A stretch of 64,000 bases of DNA from JAGQOZ01 sp041399205 (GTDB taxonomy: Bacteria > Planctomycetota > Planctomycetia > Pirellulales > Pirellulaceae), in contig JAWKTK010000006.1 in assembly GCA_041399205.1 (NCBI GenBank), positions 1 to 64,000 of the forward strand. Reading direction: 5' to 3'. The first letter of the stretch is position 1, and each line of letters starts with the position of its first letter. The translations under genes were made by a program, and so were the position numbers. The notes under the pieces were generated by a model that searched no databases, was not told the origin of the DNA, and saw only the letters and a program-made list of their open reading frames with translations. Shown here in pieces: positions 1 through 8,815 of this stretch.

Positions 1-1652
1 CCGATCTGTATCAGACCTACGGCGTGCCAGCCGAACTGTTCGAATCGATCGCCGTTGATGAAGGCTTTACCTTTGATTGGGATGGCTACAACGCGGCCAC
101 CGAAGAACATCGCTTGGCCACCGGAAGCGTCGTACACCCCGTCATGGGCAGCGCCGGTCCGATCGATTCCATCAAGAAGACTGTCAAGGAAACCGAATTC
201 GTTGGTTACGACGCAGATGCCTGCCCAGCCGAAATCAAAGGCATTGTTGCCGGCGATCAACTGCACGAAAGCCTGACGGCCCAAGACGCGGCAGACGGCG
301 TTGTGGTTGTGCTGGACAAAACACCCTTCTACGGAGAGTCTGGCGGGCAGGTGGGTGACACCGGAACACTTGTCGGACCGCAAGGGAAATTGGAAGTCCT
401 GGACACACAGAAAGATGGCGACGTCGTTTTGCACCAATGTAAACTGACAGAGGGAACGATTACCGTCGGTGATCAAGTCACTGCGCAAGTCGATCCGAAT
501 CGACGGCAGGCCATTCGACGAGCGCATTCGGCGACACACATTTTGCATTACGCATTGCAAAAGAATCTCGGCAAACACGCTCAACAGCAGGGTTCGAAAG
601 TAGACAGCGACTGGCTGCGGTTTGACTTTACCAATATGGCTCCTGTTTCGCCCGAGCAAATTGATCAGATTGAACAAGACGTGCGAAGTCAGGTCGCGAC
701 ACAATCGGCCATCAAGTGGGAAACCGTTCCGTTAGCGGTCGCTCGAGAAGCTGGCGCGATGATGTTGTTTGGCGAAAAGTACCCTGATCCTGTTCGCATG
801 GTTTCCATGGGAGACTTCAGTCGCGAATTGTGCGGTGGCACCCACTTGACCAATACGGCACAAGTAGAAGCCTTTGAAGTCATTAGTGAAGAATCCGTGT
901 CGTCGGGCGTCCGACGTTTGGTGGCGCTGACGGGAGAACGAGCTGCGGAACATCAACAACGAGTTGACCAGACGATTTTGGAAGCAGCCAAGCTGCTCAG
1001 CTGTAATGCGAACGCGGTGCCAGTTCAGGCTCGTTTGTTGATGGAACGAGTTCGAGACTTGAAGAAGCAGGTCAGCGGTGCCGGAAAGGGGCCGTCGACG
1101 GGTTCGGAAAAGGCGAACGAAGCGGCAGTAATTCTCGACAGTGAGACCAAGCAGATTCTGCGCGAAACAGCTCGACTGCTCAATGTCAGCCCCTTTGATG
1201 TGCCCCACCGAATTACTTCGTTACAAACTGAAGCGGCCGAATTGGCCAATCAAGCCGCCAAGCTAGCGGAAAACGACGGCACCACCGCAGACGAATTGAT
1301 CCATGCTGCCTCGGACGTTAACGGCGTTAAAGTGATCTGCCATCATTTACCCGTGGGCAACCCAAATCTCATGCGACAGTTGATTGATCAAGTGCGGAAG
1401 ACAGTTTCGCCCAGCGCCGTATTCTTGGGCGCCGCGGCGGGTGACGACAAGGTACTGTTGGTCGCCGGCGTCAGTCGTGACTTGGTAGACAAAGGTGTGA
1501 GCGCCGGAAATTGGGTGAAACAGATTGCTCCCATTGTCGGCGGTGGTGGCGGTGGACGGCCCGATATGGCTCAGGCTGGAGGCAAAGCCCCGGCGAAACT
1601 GGCCGAAGCCATTGAAAAAGCCCAGGAATGGATTGCCGAGCAAATTGGCTAA
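1..1652 (+). CDS. alaS: Alanine--tRNA ligase, C-terminal part (5' truncated by window edge)
   Basis: Charges tRNA-Ala and edits mischarged Ser/Gly-tRNA in the cytoplasm. The frame is open from the first bases (DLYQTYGVPAELF...), so the class II catalytic core lies upstream of the window. Visible are the editing domain with the HxxxH motif in RAHSATHILHYAL (about 520-560), the paired CxxxH in ELCGGTHL (about 828), and the C-Ala/DHHA1 domain ending in the glycine-rich GGGGGGRPDMAQAGG (about 1540-1580). Length and motif order match family expectation for the C-terminal half. It converges on the response regulator gene, with only about 40 bp between stop codons and no clear T-tract terminator. 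Confidence 0.97.
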   Translation, partial: DLYQTYGVPAELFESIAVDEGFTFDWDGYNAATEEHRLATGSVVHPVMGSAGPIDSIKKTVKETEFVGYDADACPAEIKGIVAGDQLHESLTAQDAADGVVVVLDKTPFYGESGGQVGDTGTLVGPQGKLEVLDTQKDGDVVLHQCKLTEGTITVGDQVTAQVDPNRRQAIRRAHSATHILHYALQKNLGKHAQQQGSKVDSDWLRFDFTNMAPVSPEQIDQIEQDVRSQVATQSAIKWETVPLAVAREAGAMMLFGEKYPDPVRMVSMGDFSRELCGGTHLTNTAQVEAFEVISEESVSSGVRRLVALTGERAAEHQQRVDQTILEAAKLLSCNANAVPVQARLLMERVRDLKKQVSGAGKGPSTGSEKANEAAVILDSETKQILRETARLLNVSPFDVPHRITSLQTEAAELANQAAKLAENDGTTADELIHAASDVNGVKVICHHLPVGNPNLMRQLIDQVRKTVSPSAVFLGAAAGDDKVLLVAGVSRDLVDKGVSAGNWVKQIAPIVGGGGGGRPDMAQAGGKAPAKLAEAIEKAQEWIAEQIG

Positions 1653-1693
1653 GCGTGATGTTGGAGGTATTTCCCCAACAAGCTGCTTCAAGC

Positions 1694-2632
1694 TCAGATA
1701 CCGGTACGAACAACCGGAATGTTGATTCGTCTGCTGAGAATACTGCTGTTGACTACCACTGATCGATTGCGGCCTCGCCGCTTGGCGTGAATCATGGCTT
1801 GGTCGGCGCGATAGATTAAGTCTCGCGGACTAATGTCGTCGGCCGTTCGTTCCGCTAGTCCCATCGACGCGGTGACTCGGATCGGTGCGTCTTGCCAATC
1901 AAACGTTTGATTGGCAATCTTGTTTCTAGCGTGTTCCGCAATGGCCCATGCTTGCGCCATGCTTGTATGGTTCAAGTAGACGCAGAATTCTTCTCCACCA
2001 TAACGACCAACCAATTCCGTATCTGTGAAGGACGAACGAATAATATCCGCCACACCACCCAGCACAATATCACCGGCAATATGTCCATAGGTATCATTGA
2101 CGAATTTAAATCGATCAACGTCAATCATCACGCACGTGGCAGGTACTGTCGGTTCTTGAGTCCAAATGGTGTCCAAGGATTCAAAAAAGGTTCTTCGATT
2201 GAGCGTTTCCGTCAGCGAATCAAAACTGACCAAGTAGCGTAGCCGAGCTTCCATTTCCAGGACGCGCATGCCAGCCGTCATGCGTGCTAACAATTCGTCC
2301 GGAGCAAATGGCTTCTTGATAAAATCATCCGCTCCGGCTTGTAGACATTGTGTGACTTGGCACGTCGGCGACGCCGTAATCACCATTGTGTAAACGTAAC
2401 GCGGCAAATCCAGATCGCGTAACTGTCGGCACACCTGAGCCCCGTTCATGCCGGGCATGTTGAAGTCAGTCAACAAAAAGTGAAACCGCTGCTGCCCAAG
2501 TAATTCTATAGCCGCTTCACCCGATTCCGCGGTCACGACGTCATATCCACTGTTCGTCAGAATCTTGGAAAGAAACTGAAGAATGGATGGATCATCATCA
2601 ACTACTAGTACATTGCGGAAGGCGCTAGACAT
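1694..2632 (-). CDS. Response regulator with GGDEF (diguanylate cyclase) output
   Basis: A 312-residue PleD-like protein predicted to make cyclic di-GMP when its receiver is phosphorylated. The receiver (residues 6-120) has acidic D12-D14, phosphoacceptor D56 (LLTDFNMPG), T86 and K107. The GGDEF domain (about 135-300) carries the active GGEEF signature at 212-216 and the metal-binding DVDRFKFVND. The allosteric I-site (RxxD five residues before GGEEF) is absent, with TDTE in its place, so product inhibition is probably lost. It is divergent from an Hpt gene 221 bp away, which suggests a phosphorelay partner; that partnership is inferred. Confidence 0.93.
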   Translation of the reverse strand: MSSAFRNVLVVDDDPSILQFLSKILTNSGYDVVTAESGEAAIELLGQQRFHFLLTDFNMPGMNGAQVCRQLRDLDLPRYVYTMVITASPTCQVTQCLQAGADDFIKKPFAPDELLARMTAGMRVLEMEARLRYLVSFDSLTETLNRRTFFESLDTIWTQEPTVPATCVMIDVDRFKFVNDTYGHIAGDIVLGGVADIIRSSFTDTELVGRYGGEEFCVYLNHTSMAQAWAIAEHARNKIANQTFDWQDAPIRVTASMGLAERTADDISPRDLIYRADQAMIHAKRRGRNRSVVVNSSILSRRINIPVVRTGI

Positions 2633-2853
2633 CGTTTTTCACACAAGGGCACATTGGAACGACACGCTAAAGTCTAGCTCTACCACCGCCCCCAATTCGG
2701 CCAATCTAGGAAAAACAAGGTTCGGAATGTACGCATTGCCATTCTCCGACAAGCGGATAGGTTCGTCAAACCGGCACCATCGCCTGGAATATCCTACACT
2801 TGACGATGTAGTCTTGCACGTAATTCTGGAACCACCACCGAGGAACCGAAGTT

Positions 2854-3174
2854 ATGACCTCTGCCAGCCCGATCTTTTCTACTCTATCGGACGATCCCGA
2901 CTACGGCGAACTTGTCATCTTGTACGTCGACGAGATGCCTCGTCGAATTTCCGCCATTCAACAAGCCTTAGAATCCGGTGATTTAGACGGGCTGATTCGC
3001 CAAGTTCACCAAATGAAAGGTGCGGCTGGCAGCTATGGATTTCCGGAATTGTCCGAATCGGCAGCAAGCACCGAAACCCAATTAAAAAACGCCCCGGATG
3101 AAACATCGATTCTCCAGAGCGTGAATGAATTGATTGGCGTATGCAATCGCCTCAAGGCACGAGAACTGTCGTAA
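2854..3174 (+). CDS. Histidine phosphotransfer (Hpt) domain protein
   Basis: A stand-alone 106-residue Hpt domain that would shuttle phosphoryl groups between a hybrid kinase and a response regulator. The phosphorylatable His is H52 in VHQMKGAAGSYGF, the classic HxxKG(A/S)A context, set in an all-helical protein. The start ATG is preceded by a GAGG-type site. It is divergent from the receiver-GGDEF gene, the obvious candidate partner in this window. No kinase gene is nearby. Confidence 0.88.
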   Translation: MTSASPIFSTLSDDPDYGELVILYVDEMPRRISAIQQALESGDLDGLIRQVHQMKGAAGSYGFPELSESAASTETQLKNAPDETSILQSVNELIGVCNRLKARELS

Positions 3175-3210
3175 CACCTGCATACGCGGCAAATTCGACA
3201 AAGACGCCGG

Positions 3211-3732
3211 TTATGACGCAGACTTCAACGCAGCCAAGGCCGCATCGTAGTCCGGTTCGTCTGCAACTTCCTTGACCTGTTGGGCGTAGACAACTTGACC
3301 GGCCGAATCCAGTACGAAGACACCTCGAGCTAAGATCTTGAGTTCTTCGATCAGCATCCCCCAGTTCGTACCAAATTCACGATCCTGATAATCGCTAACG
3401 GTTTTCAGGTTGGTGATGTTTTCTGCGCCGCAAAATCGATTTTGCGCAAACGGCAAGTCCAAGCTGATGGTGACTGCGTTGATTTTATCACCAAAGGATG
3501 CCAATTGATCGTTGAATAGCTTGGTCTGCTTTTGGCAAACGCCAGTATCCAAAGAAGGCACCACACTAATAATGGTGGGTTTTCCTTTTAGATCACTCAG
3601 CGAAAGGGTCTGCAGACCGCCATCGGCAAAGAAATGCGCCGTGAAATTCGGAGCCGCTTGTCCCGTTTGCACCGGTTCTCCGGCCAGTGTTAGCGGCGTT
3701 CCTTTGAAGGTGACAGCACCAGATCTAGACAT
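3211..3732 (-). CDS. tpx: Thiol peroxidase (Tpx-type atypical 2-Cys peroxiredoxin)
   Basis: Reduces hydrogen peroxide and alkyl peroxides using thioredoxin. It is 173 residues from the chosen start. The peroxidatic Cys is C66 in VPSLDTGVC and the resolving Cys is C101 in NRFCGAEN, the spacing typical of Tpx. An in-frame ATG lies 21 bp upstream, but the downstream ATG (3730-3732) has GAGAAAGGG at the right distance and gives the family-typical N-terminus, so it was preferred. It lies upstream of, and on the same strand as, a BON-domain gene. Both fit an envelope/oxidative-stress role. Confidence 0.95.
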   Translation of the reverse strand: MSRSGAVTFKGTPLTLAGEPVQTGQAAPNFTAHFFADGGLQTLSLSDLKGKPTIISVVPSLDTGVCQKQTKLFNDQLASFGDKINAVTISLDLPFAQNRFCGAENITNLKTVSDYQDREFGTNWGMLIEELKILARGVFVLDSAGQVVYAQQVKEVADEPDYDAALAALKSAS

Positions 3733-3843
3733 TTGAAACCCTTTCTCATCCAAGCGAACGTGAATATTCGAATAATCGTTAGAACAACGAATGCCGAGTA
3801 TCTAAGCCCGCTGGAGATGAAACAAGGGGGCGTAACTCTTCGG

Positions 3844-4068
3844 TTACCGCCAGATCACTTCCAAGTGGTTTTCAATTTCGTCAATGCCATCGACACTGCG
3901 CAAGACTTCCGTTGCCATTTGCTTTTGAAAATAAGTTCCAACTTCACCCCGCAAGACCACTCGTCCATCACGGGCCTCACAGTTGACTCGCTTCCGTACT
4001 AGATAAGGACTCTTTGATAACGCATCATGCACTTCCGTTTCCAGGCAACGAGTTTTTCCGGAATTCAT
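3844..4068 (-). CDS. BON-domain protein
   Basis: A 74-residue protein consisting of a single BON domain (alpha-beta fold, usually lipid or envelope associated, as in OsmY). The pattern TEVHDALSKSPYL...VNCEARDGRVVLRGEVGTYFQKQMATEVLRSVDGIDEIENHLEV is typical, with the conserved Gly in LRGEV and the terminal beta strand. There is no signal peptide, so the location is uncertain. Tpx lies about 110 bp downstream on the same strand, so the two may be co-transcribed (BON first). Confidence 0.8.
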   Translation of the reverse strand: MNSGKTRCLETEVHDALSKSPYLVRKRVNCEARDGRVVLRGEVGTYFQKQMATEVLRSVDGIDEIENHLEVIWR

Positions 4069-4312
4069 TGATTACCGCCGTTTTTGTGACACAAAGTAGC
4101 AATTGGTTTAATTAACACAGGAAAGTATCGACTACGGAAACCTTTTGGATGATCAATTCGACTGTAATTTTATTTAAGTATGTCACGGTAAAGTCCGGAG
4201 GAATCGGTTATTCAATTCTGCTAGCATCCGGCCACCGCTTTGCCTCTGACTGCCATTTTCATTCGAACCAATGCGACGCGCTGACCAACCGGTTACCAAC
4301 AAAACGTTGAGC

Positions 4313-5631
4313 CTATTTCGAATCCAATGCCTTCCGAATCGCACGGACTTGTTGCGCATCCTGATCCGCTAACCCAGCCACTAAACGATCCAACGCTTGT
4401 AGCGTTGCCGGACGTGGTCGCGACTCCAAGATAGTTCGGCCCATCTGATTCACTGGCCGAGCGTCGCCTTTGGTGACAAATCGCATCAAATCCAAGCCGC
4501 AATCAAGCACACCATTTCGTCTTCGGTGGAATCGACCAGAACCGCCTTCGCAGATGCAATGGCAGACGCTTCTGAATCATTCTGGATGCCTCCAGTAAGT
4601 CGCCACAGTGACCGTTCTGATTGCAGCAACGGCTCTTCAAACGGTTGGCCTTGGAGCATTCGATAGGTGGTCAACAGTTGTTTTCGAACGCGAACCGAGT
4701 TCTTGCCTTGCAAACGTTTGGCGAAATCGACCGCGACATCATGCCATTGAAATTCTTCGCAAGCATCGCACGCCGACTGAATGCGATCAACTCGATCTGA
4801 ATTCCGAATCATATCCACATAGGCCGATTTCGCTGCAGCTCGATACGGCTTATGAACCAACGCGTATTCGGCTGCATCTTTTTGATCTTGATTGTTCGTT
4901 CGATACAACTCCAACAGCAAGTCGGTCGCACGATCGGTGCGAATATGCGCCAAGCTGCCGATGATGTGCCAAAGTCGTGGATCGTTGGCGTTTTGCCTTA
5001 TAGCTTCTTGAATGTATGGCAGGGCTTGGTCACCGAACGAACCCAACAATGCCTGACAGGAATTGGACGTCCCGGAACCTGCGTCGTCCAACTGCAGTCC
5101 GTCTACTAGCAAGGCAATTCGATCATCTCCGCCTTCCATTTTCAGCTTTGCCCGAAGCATTTCTTGATCGTGAATCGCAGCCAGCGAAAACCAAGCGTAG
5201 CCGCTCAGTTCTCCCAAAAACACAGGCCGAACATGAACGTTGGAATCGCCGATATCTTCGAGCCACGGCAATTTATCCCTCCAAGCGGGATCGATTTGTT
5301 TGTTTCGAGCGAACAAGATGAACTGCCAATCGCGGTGTCGCCAACGAAAAGGGCCTCGATTCTCATTGGGTGTGACTTCGGCCTGCTGAGGCGTTTCTTC
5401 GAACTCTTTCCACGTATGTCGTAGAACGATTCGGTAACCTTCCAGCCCTTCGAATAGAACACTTGCTTGCGAATCACAGGCGTGAAGCGTCCATTGGCTC
5501 TCCGGCACGGCCGCCAGCACTTCTTCAGCCAACTCGGGAATGCTGGCTCGAGTCTCAGTGATGACACAACTAAAACTAACCGACAAAACTGCCACCAACT
5601 GCCATACTGCCAAACGTCGACTTCGGACCAT
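4313..5631 (-). pseudogene. Secreted protein with HEAT-like helical repeats, interrupted by one frameshift
   Basis: Start at 5631 (MVRSRRLAVWQLVAVLSVSF...TRA) is chosen because it has AAGGAG upstream and begins a clean signal peptide; a longer in-frame start at 5724 lacks this. The middle part has alpha-helical repeats resembling HEAT repeats (ALPYIQEAIRQ..., DRATDLLLELYRT, DAAEYALVH). The first frame stops at 4486. The adjacent frame, entered near 4505-4510 at a GTGTG tract, continues with 60 plausible residues (RTILESRPRPATLQALDRLV...) to a stop at 4313. A one-base slip would fuse them. No function can be assigned beyond a likely periplasmic scaffold. Confidence 0.6.
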
Positions 5632-6053
5632 TTGAGACTCCTTCAGAAAAACGACCAAGGGCTCGATTATCAATCCATTGCAACGCCAATCGTCCCCAAA
5701 CACAAGTGGAACGTTCATTCGCACGAACGATAAGTCCTCATGGTACGAAATACTCGCATGTCATCGTTCGCAAAAAAATGCAGGAATTTCACACAGCCTG
5801 TAACCGAACGTCGACGTCAGCACACTAAACACGCAGTTAACAGCGAAAAAGGAGTCGACTTCCTCATTGGACAGCACCAAGATTGGCTGGTAGTCCTGCC
5901 TGTAGGCGGAATTGGTCTTACGGGAGAGTTCCGCCTATAGGCGGGACTACCAACGACTTACGCTGGCAGAAAGCGTCGAGCTGTCCATCTACTGCTCGCT
6001 GTATTTTGTTCAAAAGTCACGTAAGAACCTTCCCGTGAAACAAGGAGAAACAC
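5632..6053. other. Intergenic stretch holding a palindromic repeat
   Basis: No credible gene was found. Short ORFs here have neither a good ribosome site nor protein-like composition. The notable content is the 24-bp inverted repeat at 5888-5952, described separately. The 3' end carries the ribosome site CAAGGAG for the gene at 6054. Confidence 0.6.
5888..5952. repeat. Palindromic repeat element (24-bp arms, 17-nt loop)
   Basis: The arms at 5888-5911 and 5929-5952 are complementary over 24 positions, with only two differences, both of which become G-U pairs in RNA. The arms begin TGGTAGTCC and end GGACTACCA. There is no T-tract, so it is not a standard terminator. It resembles the dispersed REP-like palindromes common in planctomycete intergenic DNA; that membership is inferred, since only one copy is in the window. 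Confidence 0.75.
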
Positions 6054-6443
6054 ATGAATCTGAAGCAAATCATTCTGGCAATTGGCTTGGTCACAGCAAT
6101 GTCGGGCTCAGCTGCCTGGGCGCAGGCCCCGGCAAATAAACCAGACGGGATCATTCGACCGTTTGGTCCACCCGATTTTGTCATCCAAGCCTGGGAAACG
6201 GGTGAATTGCCCCAAGCTTCTCAGGCAGGACCACCAGCTTGGGTCATTGAATCGTGGGCCAGTGGTCAACGACCGACTGCGGTCGCTCGCAAGGCACCGG
6301 AGCAAATCCAGCAACGTCACGCCAAGGCCGCGGAAGCAGGTCTGCCGGGTCCGCCCGCCGAAGTCATCGAAGCCTGGAAAAATGGTAATGGATGGGATCT
6401 GCCGGGTCCGCCTGCTTTCATCTTGGAATGGCTTGGCTGGTAG
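6054..6443 (+). CDS. Small secreted protein with four GPPxxVIxxW repeats
   Basis: A 129-residue product with a clear signal peptide (MNLKQIILAIGLVTAMSGSAAWAQA) and ribosome site AAGGAG. The mature part holds four spaced copies of a short motif: FGPPDFVIQAWETG, AGPPAWVIESWASG, PGPPAEVIEAWKNG and PGPPAFILEWLGW. The last copy ends at the C-terminus. Each copy pairs a Gly-Pro-Pro turn with an amphipathic Trp-containing helix. It matches no family I recognise. It lies 150 bp upstream of the ECF sigma operon, on the same strand, with a hairpin between. Confidence 0.8.
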   Translation: MNLKQIILAIGLVTAMSGSAAWAQAPANKPDGIIRPFGPPDFVIQAWETGELPQASQAGPPAWVIESWASGQRPTAVARKAPEQIQQRHAKAAEAGLPGPPAEVIEAWKNGNGWDLPGPPAFILEWLGW

Positions 6444-6485
6444 AATTCGGACACTTCGACTGATTCAGTTGTCGAACGAACGCTA

Positions 6486-6521
6486 GGCAGACGCTTTGGT
6501 CATTCGAGCCAAGCGTCTGCC
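6486..6521 (+). terminator. Hairpin after the GPP-repeat gene
   Basis: A perfect 11-bp stem (GGCAGACGCTT / AAGCGTCTGCC) with a 14-nt loop, 43 bp after the stop codon. The T-run that follows is weak, so it may be an attenuator or RNA-stabilising stem rather than a full terminator. Confidence 0.5.
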
Positions 6522-6594
6522 TTCGTTGCGAATCGGTACTGTGAATACAAATGTGCATTGGTCTTAGGAACGAATTAAACACATTCCCGACATC

Positions 6595-7188
6595 ATGAAT
6601 CTGGCCGACTCGCAACACAACGACGATGACGATGCGTCAGAACGGCGAATCATCCAGGCTGTCTTGGCGGGAGATCAAAACCAGTACCGTGTGATTGTGC
6701 AGCGCCACCAACAAGCGATTGCCACGCAGATGCGGCGGTTTTCGCGAGACCCGTTGTTGATTGAAGAGTTGGTACAAGAGGTTTTCGTAGAAGCGTTCCT
6801 GAGCCTGCACACGTTTCGTCAACGTTCGCCTCTGCTGCATTGGCTACGACGAATTGCCGTCCGCATTGGCTATCGTTTTTGGACCAAGCAGTCACGCCAA
6901 AAAAATGATAACGTGGATCTATCGAGCGTCGAAGAATACCTGGCAACTAACGAACCGTCAGCCGACTGGGCCGAAGAAAAACTAGGCAACGTATTAGCCC
7001 ATTTGAAACCTCGAGACCGTTTGGTGCTAACATTACTCTATTGGGACGAATGCAGCATTGCCGAAGCCGCCGACCTGACCGGTTGGAGCCAAACGCTGGT
7101 AAAGGTGCAGGCACATCGAGCGCGTCAGCGTTTGAAAAAAATGTTGGAAAGCAAAGAACATGGATCGCACAGAAAAAATACTAACTGA
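6595..7188 (+). CDS. ECF-family RNA polymerase sigma factor
   Basis: A 197-residue sigma-70 family factor of the extracytoplasmic-function type. Region 2 (IVQRHQQAIATQMRRFSRDPLLIEELVQEVFVEAFLSLHTF) and region 4 (LKPRDRLVLTLLYWDECSIAEAADLTGWSQTLVKVQAHRARQRLKKML) are both present, with a variable linker. It overlaps by 29 bp a small membrane protein gene and is followed by a CpxP/Spy-like gene. This gives a three-gene operon with the usual sigma / membrane regulator / periplasmic sensor logic. The signal sensed is unknown. Confidence 0.93.
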   Translation: MNLADSQHNDDDDASERRIIQAVLAGDQNQYRVIVQRHQQAIATQMRRFSRDPLLIEELVQEVFVEAFLSLHTFRQRSPLLHWLRRIAVRIGYRFWTKQSRQKNDNVDLSSVEEYLATNEPSADWAEEKLGNVLAHLKPRDRLVLTLLYWDECSIAEAADLTGWSQTLVKVQAHRARQRLKKMLESKEHGSHRKNTN

Positions 7189-7399
7189 ACTTGGACAACA
7201 CGCTCGGACCGCACCGCCATCGTCGATCGACGTCACGCCGTCGGTCATGCGTCGACTGCCCGATGTTAGCGTGTCGCCAACTTGGGAAAAAGCGCCGTTG
7301 GTGATTGCCATGATTAGCGTGGCAATTGCCGCCAGCGTGACGTTGATGTTTCTTCCGTCGTGGCAAATCATGAATGAACCATGGATCTGTTATTTCTAA
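7160..7399 (+). CDS. Small single-pass membrane protein, putative anti-sigma factor
   Basis: A 79-residue protein starting inside the sigma gene (29-bp overlap, ATG preceded by GGAAAGCAAAG), which indicates translational coupling. It has a soluble N-terminus of about 45 residues and one membrane segment (LVIAMISVAIAASVTLMFL), then a short tail. No zinc-binding anti-sigma motif (HxxxCxxC) is visible. The anti-sigma role is inferred from position and topology only. Confidence 0.65.
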   Translation: MDRTEKILTELGQHARTAPPSSIDVTPSVMRRLPDVSVSPTWEKAPLVIAMISVAIAASVTLMFLPSWQIMNEPWICYF

Positions 7400-7412
7400 C
7401 GGGAACAATAGC

Positions 7413-7856
7413 ATGAACCTCGCTCCAGACTCAGAGTTACCAACCAGCTCTAGCGATGTCGTTCACCGTTGGCGTCGAGCGTTTCCAATTTGGCTGCACT
7501 TTGCGTTGATGCTTGTCGTGTTTGTGGCCGGAGCGGTTTCTGGTGCGATGTTTGCCACCAATCAGATGCGGCTACGGATGGAGCGATTTCGGCACGAACC
7601 GACGGAATTGGTGCAACACATTCTGCCTCGGCTGCAAAACAATCTGGATTTGACCGCTTCTCAATCAGCCGCCATATCGGCCGTGATTCAGGAATATCAT
7701 CCTCGCATTGTAAAGTGCCGACAGCAAAGCATTGTCGACATGCACCACCAATTCGATGAAATGGAATCGCAGGTCGCTGCGCTGTTGAACGCCGATCAAC
7801 GTCCACGCTGGGAACGCACCGCCAACAACGTACGCAGTCGCTTCTTGCCTCGCTAG
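7413..7856 (+). CDS. Membrane-anchored periplasmic protein of the Spy/CpxP/CnrX-like type
   Basis: A 147-residue protein with an N-terminal anchor (FALMLVVFVAGAVSGAMFAT) followed by a helical periplasmic domain. That domain has the pattern LDLTASQSAAISAVIQEYHPRI...LLNADQRPRWER, typical of the heavy-metal-sensor/Spy family, with the LTxxQ and L(N/T)xxQ motifs. The downstream ATG at 7413 was chosen; an in-frame start at 7374 overlaps the previous gene. As the last gene of the ECF operon it probably senses or buffers envelope stress. Confidence 0.75.
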   Translation: MNLAPDSELPTSSSDVVHRWRRAFPIWLHFALMLVVFVAGAVSGAMFATNQMRLRMERFRHEPTELVQHILPRLQNNLDLTASQSAAISAVIQEYHPRIVKCRQQSIVDMHHQFDEMESQVAALLNADQRPRWERTANNVRSRFLPR

Positions 7857-8040
7857 GCAGCGTTCGGACCATGCCCATCAACGGCAATTCTTGCATTACA
7901 CTACCCTGCCAGTCGAACGAACGCGACAAACTTTTCCTCGAGTGTAACCACCAGCAAACCAGTCACCACTAATCGAATGGAATTCGGCCGAACGTTCGGT
8001 CGAACCAGTCTTTCTTTTCGAATTAGTAGGAGAATTGGAA

Positions 8041-8722
8041 TGAGCAAACGCCTTTCCATCACGGCTCGACGCCATTCGCACTTGGGGTTCGAACAGTGCG
8101 AAAACCGACGTTTACTAGCCGGCGACACTGTCGTCGGTGATTGCGACGGCGACGGAGTCTTCGATTCAGCCGACTTGGTGCACGTCATGCAAGTAGGCAA
8201 GTTTGAATCAGGACGTTTGGCCACGGCCGCCGATGGCGATTGGAATGAAGACGGTGTCTTCAACGCTGCCGATTTGGTCCACGTTTTTCAGCAAGGACAC
8301 TACGGCCGCCGCCCAGCGGAGATGACCGACGCCATCTTCGCAGCTCAGGGCCGTCCAGACGGTGTTGGGCAACGTCCGGATGGTGTTCGTCCAGATGGTG
8401 TTGGGCAACGTCCGGATGGTGTTGACAGCGTCCAGATGGTGTTGACGTCCAGATGGTGTTGGATTTGGACGACCCGCGGATGTGGCTGGTGGCGGCGCGG
8501 CGGATCGAACGCCTTGGGTACAAGCTGCAAATAGACCGGCTGCAATCGGCGCTCGATAGCGGCGAACTGCCCGAAGGTATTTCGGCCGAACAAGTCCAAG
8601 AACGCCTAACCATGCTGGAAACAGCGCTGGAAACAGGCGAACGACCGGAAGGACAACGTCCGGATGGTGTCGCCGGCGGCGGAAACTTCGGCGGTCGCCC
8701 CTTTGGACGTCGCCCGTTCTAA
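8041..8722 (+). pseudogene. Dockerin-type exported protein with GQRPDGV tandem repeats, one frameshift
   Basis: The start at 8041 has a GTAGGAG site. The N-terminus contains the planctomycete extracellular motif LGFEQCENRRLLAGD. Two dockerin-type calcium repeats follow (GDCDGDGVFDSADLVHVMQ and GDWNEDGVFNAADLVHVFQ). Next is a run of RPDGV/GQRPDGV units encoded by imperfect 15-24-bp DNA repeats at about 8350-8455. In the run the frame changes near 8424, where one base is missing relative to the repeat unit. The other frame continues (DLDDPRMWLVAARRIERLGYKL...GISAEQVQERLTMLETAL) and ends with another GQRPDGV and GGRPFGRRPF. Its re-use of the motif shows both halves are one gene. Confidence 0.8.
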
Positions 8723-8768
8723 GCTTTGCTACAACGTCGTTGCATTCCTACACCCAAAGCGACGACCG

Positions 8769-8802
8769 ATGGAAACGCGAACGTTCATGTTCGCGTTTCC
8801 AT
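8769..8802. terminator. Bidirectional hairpin between convergent genes
   Basis: A perfect 14-bp stem (ATGGAAACGCGAAC / GTTCGCGTTTCCAT) with a 6-nt loop. It lies between the dockerin gene (+) and the TonB receptor gene (-), which end on either side of it. The T-tract is short, but position and stability fit a shared terminator. Confidence 0.65.
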
Positions 8803-8815
8803 TTGACGGCTTGCA

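Noticed and set aside
5740..5940. A 66-codon ORF ahead of the GPP-repeat gene
   Set aside because: It runs into the palindromic repeat, lacks a ribosome site, and has no protein-like pattern.
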